NCBI GenBank assembly: GCA_002309585.1
Contig: DBXN01000080.1
Span: forward strand, 1 to 13,862
DNA length: 13,862 nucleotides
From: Verrucomicrobia bacterium UBA1211
GTDB taxonomy: Bacteria > Verrucomicrobiota > Kiritimatiellia > RFP12 > UBA1067
Direction of reading: 5' to 3'
Shown: positions 8,608-13,862 of the stretch, one piece after another
How positions within the stretch are numbered: the stretch's first letter is position 1
Layout: the number at the start of each line of letters is the position of its first letter
Notes under the pieces: model-generated
The model's input: the letters and a program-made list of their open reading frames with translations, nothing else
Database searches by the model: none
Told to the model about the DNA's origin: nothing
Made by a program: the position numbers and the translations under genes

Positions 8608-8733
8608 CTCGTTTCTCTTCCCTTTTCCCTATTCCCTCTTCCCTTTTCTTTTCATTCTTTATTCTTCATTTTTCATTCTCTCTCGTCACTTGTCACCCGT
8701 CACTCGTCACTCCCATTTCCTCAACGCTCAACA
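8608..8733. repeat. Heptamer-periodic mosaic array overlapping the 3' end of the U32 gene
   Basis: Eighteen consecutive 7-base words run in one unbroken phase, yet the word family changes along the array. Positions 8615-8642 hold four CTNTTCC-type words, 8650-8677 four words of the type NTTNATT, 8685-8712 four GTCACNN words, and 8720-8733 two CTCAACN words. Transition words such as CTTTTCT and CTCTCTC join the blocks. The minus strand is almost all purine from about 8608 to 8684. The last six words lie inside the U32 reading frame or its stop. Cyanobacterial STRR heptamers are a known precedent for heptanucleotide tandem repeats, but those repeat one word; here the phase is kept while the word drifts. 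Confidence 0.8.
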
Positions 8734-9943
8734 CCCTTCGGTATACCTTGTCGTTCACCCGCACCCGTTCGGCACAGGGGAAGGTTACCCACTCGCCACG
8801 TTCCGCCCGCTCCAGTACGCGGTCATCCTGGCGCAGCGCAGTCACCCGGAGATCGACCACTCCGGAGGTCGGACCGTGGATCGAGACCGCATCCCCCACC
8901 GCCAGCGGCCGATCGTGGATCAGCACCTGAACAACCTTCGCCTGGGGATAGTAGTTGAGCACCACCCCCACATACAGCTTCTTCTCGGTCGCCTGGTTCT
9001 CATCGGTGTCGGTGAACTGCCCGACCCCCGGCCGCCCGTAATAAAGTCCGCATCCGAATTCGCGGTGGTAGACCCGCGCGCAACGCGCCACAAGCGCATC
9101 GGCCAGCATCGGCGTGAAGGTGCCGACCGTCACCGCATCAACCGCCTCGCGATAAGCGGAAACCACCGCCTTGACGTATTCGGGATTCCTCGCCCGCCCT
9201 TCTATCTTGAAGGAGGCGATCCCCGCCGCCATCAGCCGGTCGACAAACGGCAGCGAACAAAGGTCACGTGCCGAAAGGACGGTATGCGGCGTAACACGGA
9301 ATTCGGCATCCGCACCCGCGCCCTCCCGCACCTCCCGGATCAGAAACTCGCGGCGGCAGGGCTGATGGCATTCACCCCGGTTACTGGAACAGCCGTACGC
9401 CTCATGCGAAAGGAGGCAGCGGCCCGAAACCGCCACGCAAACCGCGCCGTGGACAAACGCCTCGACCTCGATATCGACCGTCCGCGCGATCGAAGCCACC
9501 TCCTCCAACGTGCATTCCCGCGCCAGCACCACCCGCACCGCGCCCTGTTCCTTGAGGAACCGCGCCGCCTCGGCATTCGCGCACGACAGCTGCGTGGAGA
9601 TGTGGAAGGGAATCGCCAACCGTTTGCACAAGGCGACTACCGCCCAGTCGGCGACGATCACCGCGTCCACATACGGCTTGGCGAACCTAAGGATCGCCTC
9701 CGCCTGCGGCACCTCCCCCTCGTAGAGCAGGCTGTTCAGCGTCAGGTAAAGCCGCACGCCCCGTGCGCGGCAGCGGGCTGAAGCCTCCGGCAAGGTCTCC
9801 CGGCTGAAATTCCGGGTCGCCATCTGCCGCATGTTCAACTCGCCCAACCCCAGATAAACCGCATCCGCCCCCGCATCGAGCGCGGCCTGCAGGCAGGTCA
9901 TATCCCCGGCGGGAGCGAGAATCTCTGGACGCGGAACCGGCAT
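8693..9943 (-). CDS. U32-family protein, TrhP/YegQ-like (probable tRNA uridine hydroxylation)
   Basis: A 416-residue member of the U32 family. Relatives such as TrhP take part in prephenate-dependent hydroxylation of tRNA wobble uridine; others (RlhA, UbiU/V) act on rRNA or ubiquinone. The name 'peptidase' is historical. The start EILAPAGD (residues 7-14) opens the barrel. The family signature lies at 161-179 (E161, FVHGA, C169, SG, C176, LLS), followed by SSNRGECHQPCR with C192 and C196. C169, C176, C192 and C229 have the spacing of the 4Fe-4S ligands of the family. SFKIEGR near 243 and a C-terminal beta domain complete a TrhP-like layout. The ATG at 9943 lies 18 bases after alaS and has no clear Shine-Dalgarno, suggesting coupling. 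The last codons (EEMGVTSDG and stop) are written by the heptamer array. The exact target RNA cannot be decided from sequence. Confidence 0.88.
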   Translation of the reverse strand: MPVPRPEILAPAGDMTCLQAALDAGADAVYLGLGELNMRQMATRNFSRETLPEASARCRARGVRLYLTLNSLLYEGEVPQAEAILRFAKPYVDAVIVADWAVVALCKRLAIPFHISTQLSCANAEAARFLKEQGAVRVVLARECTLEEVASIARTVDIEVEAFVHGAVCVAVSGRCLLSHEAYGCSSNRGECHQPCRREFLIREVREGAGADAEFRVTPHTVLSARDLCSLPFVDRLMAAGIASFKIEGRARNPEYVKAVVSAYREAVDAVTVGTFTPMLADALVARCARVYHREFGCGLYYGRPGVGQFTDTDENQATEKKLYVGVVLNYYPQAKVVQVLIHDRPLAVGDAVSIHGPTSGVVDLRVTALRQDDRVLERAERGEWVTFPCAERVRVNDKVYRRVLSVEEMGVTSDG

Positions 9944-9961
9944 GGGTCGGGCAAGCGCGCG

Positions 9962-11761
9962 CTACTGCATGTTGGAGATGACGGCCTTGATCCGGCGGAC
10001 GCCCGATGACGAAGACTCCTCTTTCAGGATTTTGAAGCCGCCCAATTCACCCGTATGGGTCACATGGGGCCCGCCGCACACCTCTTTGGAGAAATCGCCC
10101 ATCGTGTAGACCTTCACCTGCTCGCCGTACTTCGAGGCGAACAATGCCGTCGCACCCGCCTGGCGGGCCTCTTCCAGCGACATCGTTTCCAGCGTAACCG
10201 GAAGGTCACGCTGGATCTGCTCGTTGACGATCTCCTCCACGCGTTTCACCTCTTCGGGCGTCATCTTCGCGGGATGGGAGAAGTCGAACCGCAACCGCTC
10301 CGGCGTGATGTTTGAACCCTTCTGCGCCACATGGTCGCCCAGCACGATCTTCAACGCCTTGTGGAGCAGATGAGTCGCGGTATGCAACCGGGTTGTGATG
10401 ACCGAATGGTCCTGCAGACCGCCCTTGAAGGTACCGGCGCTCTGTTTCGAGAGCTCCTGGTGCTTCTGGAAGGCCGCCTCGTAGCCGGCCCGGTCCACAT
10501 CAAGCCCGTTCTCCTTCGCCAGTTCCTCGGTGAACTCCAGCGGGAACCCGTAAGTGTCGTACAGTTTGAAGGCGGTGCGTCCGGAGAGCTGCGTCTGGCC
10601 GTGGGTCTTCAGCGCTGTCGCGACCTTGTCAAACTCCTTCTGGCCCGCCGCCAGCGTCTTCTCAAAACGGGACTCCTCCTGCGTCAGCTCGCCGATGACC
10701 GTCTCGCGGAACTGCTCCAGTTCGGGATAAACATGTTTGTATCCGGCGATGACCACCTCCGCGATCTTCGCCGTGTAGCCCGGCTCGATCCCGAGCATCT
10801 TGGCGTAGCGAACCGACCGGCGGATCAGGCGGCGCAACACGTAGTTCGCGCCGATATTCCCCGGCTTCACGCTCTGACGGGGGTCACCCAGCAGGAAGAC
10901 CGCCGTCCGCATGTGGTCCGCGATGATCCGCTCCGCGCGGACCGCCTGCTCCTCATCGGCCGGACGCGCCGTGGAGAGCTCGCGGATCTTCGCCATGATC
11001 GGCGCGAAAAGCTCCGTCTCGTAAACGGTCGGATAACCGTTCATCATGCAGATCGTCCGCTCGACGCCCATGCCCGTATCGACGTTATGCTGTTTCAGCG
11101 GCTCATACTTCCCGTCGGCTGTCTTGTTGTACTGCATGAAGACATCGTTCCAGATCTCGATGTACTTCCCGCAGTGGCAGCCGGGACGGCACTCGGGACC
11201 GCAGGCCGGCTTACCGGTGTCGATGAACATCTCGGAGTCGGGGCCGCACGGCCCGGTCGTCCCGGCCGGTCCCCACCAGTTGTCCTCCTTGGGAAGCGGG
11301 AAGATGCGTTCATCCGGAATGCCCAGGCTCTTCCAGATCGCGATCGCCTCGTCATCGCGCGGGATGCCGTCTTCGCCGGCGAAGACGGTGACGTTCAACT
11401 GGTCGGGTGAGAAACCCAGCTCCTTCGTCAGGAACTCATACGACCAGCTGATCGCCTCCTTTTTGAAGTAATCACCCAGCGACCAGTTGCCAAGCATCTC
11501 GAAAAAGGTCAGATGCGCCGAATCGCCCACCGCGTCGATGTCACCCGTCCGGACACACTTCTGAACGTCCGTCAGGCGGGTTCCCGCCGGATGTTTCTCG
11601 CCCAATAGGTACGGAACCAACGGATGCATCCCCGCCGTCGTGAACAGGACGGTCGGATCGTTTTCGGGGATCAGCGATGCCCCGGAAATGATCGCATGGC
11701 CCTTTGACTCAAAGAACTTCAGATACTTCGTCCGCAACTCATCAGCCGTCAACTTCATCAT
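9962..11761 (-). CDS. alaS: Alanyl-tRNA synthetase, short form ending after the editing domain
   Basis: Charges tRNA-Ala with alanine in the cytoplasm. The class II core is complete: motif 1 region with LFTTAGMHPLVPYLLG, motif 2-like FFEMLGNWSLGDYFKK, the cysteine-rich insertion CGPECRPGCHCGKYIEIWN, and motif 3 GMGVERT. The editing domain keeps its zinc ligands: HTATH near residue 458 and CGGPH near 560. The protein then ends at about 599 residues with GVRRIKAVISNMQ. Typical bacterial AlaRS has about 870, so the DHHA1/C-Ala region is missing altogether. The TAG stop is clean and the U32 gene begins 18 bases on, so this is not an obvious frameshift. Two adjacent ATGs (11761 and 11758) fit; a weak GGGA lies 9 bases before the first. 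Compact AlaRS forms are known in some lineages. It sits 48 bases downstream of ilvE, probably in one operon. Confidence 0.95.
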   Translation of the reverse strand: MMKLTADELRTKYLKFFESKGHAIISGASLIPENDPTVLFTTAGMHPLVPYLLGEKHPAGTRLTDVQKCVRTGDIDAVGDSAHLTFFEMLGNWSLGDYFKKEAISWSYEFLTKELGFSPDQLNVTVFAGEDGIPRDDEAIAIWKSLGIPDERIFPLPKEDNWWGPAGTTGPCGPDSEMFIDTGKPACGPECRPGCHCGKYIEIWNDVFMQYNKTADGKYEPLKQHNVDTGMGVERTICMMNGYPTVYETELFAPIMAKIRELSTARPADEEQAVRAERIIADHMRTAVFLLGDPRQSVKPGNIGANYVLRRLIRRSVRYAKMLGIEPGYTAKIAEVVIAGYKHVYPELEQFRETVIGELTQEESRFEKTLAAGQKEFDKVATALKTHGQTQLSGRTAFKLYDTYGFPLEFTEELAKENGLDVDRAGYEAAFQKHQELSKQSAGTFKGGLQDHSVITTRLHTATHLLHKALKIVLGDHVAQKGSNITPERLRFDFSHPAKMTPEEVKRVEEIVNEQIQRDLPVTLETMSLEEARQAGATALFASKYGEQVKVYTMGDFSKEVCGGPHVTHTGELGGFKILKEESSSSGVRRIKAVISNMQ

Positions 11762-11809
11762 ATCGCAACATCCCAAATGATCGGTTCGTCTTCTTGTCCC
11801 GGACCGCGC

Positions 11810-12823
11810 CTAGACCTCGAAACACCAGTTGTGGGTATCGGGCAGCACGCCGTACTGGATACCCTGCACCTGATCGTACAGCTTCTGGAGGACGGGACCG
11901 CAGGTGTCGGGATCCGAAACCCGGATCACCTGATCCCCGCGGGTGATTTCCCAGACCGGCGTCACCACCACGGCGGTCCCGCACGCGGCGATCTCGGCGA
12001 AGGAAGGCAGCTCGGTGAAGGGAATCGGACGCATCTCAACCTTCATACCCAGATCGGCGGCAATCTGCCGGAGGGTCATGTTGGTCACACTCGGCAGAAC
12101 CGAGTGGGAGTCGGGCGTCACATAGGTTCCGTCCTTCGTGATGCCGAGGAAATTGGAGGTGGCGAACTCTTCGATATGGGTATGGGTCTTGGCGTCCAGA
12201 TAGAGCTCAACCGGCCACCCCTCTTTCTTCGCCTTCTCATGGGCGAAGAGCGAGGCCGCGTAGTTGCCGCCCACCTTCACGTCACCCATGCCCTGCGGCG
12301 CCGCGCGATCCCAATCATCGAAGATCACCGCCCGGACCGGTTTCAGCCCACCCTTGTAATAGGCGCCGACCGGCATCACCATCATGATGAAGGTATACTC
12401 CTTCGCCGGCGCGACGCCGATCTGCGGACCCGTCCCGATCAGCAGCGGCCGGATGTACATCGACCCGCCCGTCCCATACGGCGGCACATACTCCTCGTTG
12501 GCCTTCACGACCCGCTTGGCCGCGTCGATGAACATCTCGACGGGAACTGGGGGCATGACCGTCCGCAACGCCGTACGGTACATCCGCTTGCCGTTCTCAT
12601 CGGGACGGAAAATCACGATCTTCCCGTCCTTCTGACGAAACGCCTTCATCCCCTCGAAGCACTCCTGGCCGTAATGCAGACAGGCCGCGCCGATATGCAT
12701 CGTGATAAAGGGGTCCTTCACAAACTCGCCCTGATCCCACACCCCGTCCTTCCACGTGAAACGGAGATGGCAGTTCACATCCGAAAACCCGAAACCCAAC
12801 TTGCTCCACTCAATCTCTTTCAT
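11810..12823 (-). CDS. ilvE: Branched-chain amino acid aminotransferase (fold type IV, BCAT type II)
   Basis: A PLP enzyme that interconverts leucine, isoleucine and valine with their 2-oxo acids using glutamate, the last step of branched-chain amino acid synthesis. The 337 residues carry YGQECFEGMKAF (51-62), MYIRPLLIGTGP (122-133), the PLP lysine K184 in GDVKVGGNYAASLFA, E219 in EEFATSNFLGI, and SVLPSVTN (241-248), which matches the phosphate-binding region. Length and motifs fit the eukaryotic-like/type II branch also found in many bacteria. The ATG at 12823 is preceded by AAGGA 8 bases upstream; a GTG three bases earlier is less likely. First gene of the ilvE-alaS-U32 run. The 184 bases upstream hold a hairpin but no promoter that I trust and no leader peptide that I can recognise. 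Confidence 0.95.
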   Translation of the reverse strand: MKEIEWSKLGFGFSDVNCHLRFTWKDGVWDQGEFVKDPFITMHIGAACLHYGQECFEGMKAFRQKDGKIVIFRPDENGKRMYRTALRTVMPPVPVEMFIDAAKRVVKANEEYVPPYGTGGSMYIRPLLIGTGPQIGVAPAKEYTFIMMVMPVGAYYKGGLKPVRAVIFDDWDRAAPQGMGDVKVGGNYAASLFAHEKAKKEGWPVELYLDAKTHTHIEEFATSNFLGITKDGTYVTPDSHSVLPSVTNMTLRQIAADLGMKVEMRPIPFTELPSFAEIAACGTAVVVTPVWEITRGDQVIRVSDPDTCGPVLQKLYDQVQGIQYGVLPDTHNWCFEV

Positions 12824-12901
12824 CACAGAATTCCTTAACCCATAAGCGCAAAAGAAAAAAATAGTTTATCGTCTGACAGCGTGAAAAGAAAGCGAAAAGA
12901 A

Positions 12902-12932
12902 GGCCGCGTGACAAATCACGGACGGAACGGCC
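12902..12932 (-). terminator. Bulged hairpin followed by a pyrimidine-rich tail
   Basis: On the minus strand GGCCG, a 7-base bulge, CGTGA, loop TTTG, TCACG and CGGCC form two stacked 5-base-pair stems, followed by a C/T-rich stretch with several TTTT or TTCTTTTC runs (12883-12901). It could end transcription from the HsdS remnant before ilvE, or be part of the ilvE leader. A second small hairpin (CTCCG / CGGAG) lies at 12943-12960. The tail is interrupted, so termination is uncertain. Confidence 0.35.
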
Positions 12933-13007
12933 AAACGGCATCTCCGGGGCAAAACGGAGTCTTTCACCGTGTTTCAAATAAATCCGGCTTATATTCCCGA
13001 ATAGAGC

Positions 13008-13376
13008 CTACTTTTTGTATTGAGCTGACTCCACAATGCGACCAATATAATGAGGGTTCGCCTTGCTCTCATCAATACGAATCCTAACAAGATATGAAGC
13101 AAAAACAGACACAACAGCATCTCTTATTAACTTGGCATACCCGACCGTTGCTCCAGTACGCGCAATTACTATATCCCCTGCTGCAAGCTTATATTTTGCA
13201 AACGATTTCTCGTCTACTTTACAGTATGGTACTGTTCCCCAATCTATTTGATCCGGGACAATGTCTGTTATCCGCAGAAAGTGGGGTCCAATATTTTCAT
13301 TTGCAGCAGAATCAGTGTATCCATAAGACACCGATTCCGCTAAATCCCCCAACTTAACTTTCTTCCACTCGCTCAT
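13008..13376 (-). pseudogene. hsdS: Type I restriction specificity subunit HsdS, truncated N-terminal remnant
   Basis: HsdS supplies DNA sequence recognition to type I restriction-modification complexes. The 122 residues match the first target-recognition domain: MSEWKKVKLGDLAE start, FLRITDI (33-39), GDIVIARTGATVGYAK (67-82) and FASYLVRIRI (92-101), then SAQYKK and a TAG. Intact HsdS has about 400 residues, so the rest of the first recognition domain, the spacer helices and the second domain are absent. The bases after the stop do not continue the homology in a frame I can recognise. A G-rich Shine-Dalgarno (AAAGGGGG, 6 bases from the ATG at 13376) is still present. The segment is clearly richer in A/T than its neighbours, a sign of separate origin. 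No hsdM or hsdR is in the window. It could also be a silent recognition cassette, but no inverted repeat for switching is seen. Confidence 0.75.
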
Positions 13377-13400
13377 TCAGCGCCCCCTTTCTGCAAGAGG

Positions 13401-13519
13401 TTTGACAAGCGACAAGCGTTCTGCGACAGGCGCGGCGACACCTCGCCATTTCGACAGGCGCGTGTCGCCCGTCGCACGTCGGCCCCGTTCGCCGCATGTC
13501 GCCTGTCGCGTGTCATTTC
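13401..13519. repeat. CG-rich heptamer-periodic array with inverted halves
   Basis: Seventeen 7-base words can be read in one phase, most with CG at the same or a neighbouring position of the word. The left half contains GCGACA-type words (13408-13456), the middle three GTCGNNC words (13464-13484), and the right half TCGCCTG and TCGCGTG (13499-13512), so the halves are roughly reverse complements and could form a cruciform or an RNA hairpin. The array begins exactly at the TGA stop (13513-13515) of the upstream gene and ends 25 bases before the HsdS start. Word conservation is weaker than in the array at 8608-8733, so strict periodicity is less certain. Confidence 0.6.
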
Positions 13520-13862
13520 CACTCCCACTTTCTCGTTCCGTTGCAGTTGGGGTATGCCGCGCAACTCCAAAAAGGATTGCCTGCATTCGTGCCTTTCTTG
13601 GCCATCATCTTTCTCATCGGCCCGCCGCACTTGGGGCACTTGGGCGCATCGACATCGGCGGCAACCATCTCGTTGCGGCGCTCAAGCCTCACCTTCGTCA
13701 GATGCTCCGTGAAGCCGCCCTGTTCGCAGAACTCCTCGCCAAGTCTGTCCATCTGCCGCCTCAGCAGCGAGCAGACCCTGTCGATTGTCACCAAAAGCGC
13801 GTTCGCCGCGATGACAGGATCGTCGTTCTCTATTGTCGGCGCAAATCGCTTGCGCATCTCCA
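13513..13862 (-). CDS. Four-helix-bundle suffix domain protein with C-terminal zinc ribbon, 5' end outside the window
   Basis: The frame is open to the window edge, so the start and any N-terminal four-helix bundle are not visible. Counting from the first visible methionine (13857), residues about 12-63 are helical and match my memory of the 'suffix' domain found after 23S-rRNA-IVP-like four-helix-bundle proteins (VIAANALLVTIDRVCSLLRR and GGFTEHLTKVRLERRN). Residues 74-105 are a topoisomerase-type zinc ribbon: C74, C77, C99, C105, with the FWSCAAYPNC core. Such ribbons bind nucleic acid in topoisomerase I tails. The role of the suffix family is not known to me; binding of structured RNA or DNA is inference. 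The stop falls exactly at the start of the CG-rich heptamer array. Confidence 0.7.
   Translation of the reverse strand, partial: EMRKRFAPTIENDDPVIAANALLVTIDRVCSLLRRQMDRLGEEFCEQGGFTEHLTKVRLERRNEMVAADVDAPKCPKCGGPMRKMMAKKGTNAGNPFWSCAAYPNCNGTRKWEWK

Noticed and set aside
6842..8733. The short repeats as a CRISPR array
   Set aside because: Units are 7-8 bases and contiguous, with no 25-40 base repeats separated by unique spacers and no cas genes.
8552..9781. A plus-strand open frame of 409 codons starting in the octamer array
   Set aside because: It is antisense to the U32 gene, whose family motifs are clear, and its N terminus only translates the low-complexity arrays.
10331..11410. A plus-strand open frame of 359 codons
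   Set aside because: Antisense to alaS; leucine/arginine-rich shadow composition without recognisable motifs.
12824..13007. A riboswitch, T-box or amino-acid attenuator upstream of ilvE
   Set aside because: I see hairpins but no T-box sequence, no run of Leu/Ile/Val codons in a short leader frame, and no known riboswitch core.
13373..13639. An 88-codon minus-strand frame between the zinc-ribbon gene and the HsdS remnant
   Set aside because: It is mostly out of frame over the zinc ribbon and the heptamer array, with no start signal or homology.

Overview
The window looks like bacterial chromosomal sequence from an uncultured member of the PVC group, most likely Kiritimatiellota or a related lineage. 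This is an inference. It rests on GC-rich housekeeping genes next to a giant secreted beta-strand-rich protein with paired N-terminal carbohydrate-binding-like modules, on four-helix-bundle-suffix and HsdS fragments, and on AT-rich or purine-rich short-word intergenic arrays. No marker gene here fixes the taxon. Every gene I can support lies on the minus strand; the long plus-strand open frames are GC-driven shadows.

Read in the direction of transcription (right to left): (i) 13513-13862 is the 3' end of a four-helix-bundle-suffix protein with a C-terminal zinc ribbon. (ii) 13401-13519 is a CG-rich heptamer-periodic array. (iii) 13008-13376 is a truncated, AT-rich HsdS remnant. (iv) 12823-8693 is a housekeeping run: a branched-chain aminotransferase (ilvE), a short alanyl-tRNA synthetase of about 599 residues that stops after the editing domain (alaS), and a U32-family TrhP-like protein. 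(v) 8500-8733 holds an octamer-periodic array next to a heptamer-periodic array; the latter runs into the 3' end of the U32 gene and supplies its last codons and stop. (vi) 8499-6975 is cytidine deaminase (cdd) followed 7 bases later by a glycosyltransferase. (vii) 6740-6974 is an intergenic region with a stem-loop, a second octamer array and a candidate promoter. (viii) 6739-62 is a 2225-residue secreted surface protein. (ix) At the left edge, 20 bases after it, a new gene starts with its own Shine-Dalgarno and a hydrophobic, signal-peptide-like start.

The most unusual content is in the gaps between genes. Three of the four substantial intergenic regions carry arrays of short words, strictly 7 or 8 bases long, that keep their phase while the word itself changes along the array. 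The two octamer arrays, 1.6 kb apart, share exact words in opposite orientation. Two of the heptamer arrays begin at or inside the stop codon of the upstream gene. They are neither CRISPR nor simple homopolymeric microsatellites, and are the best candidates here for an undescribed repeat system.
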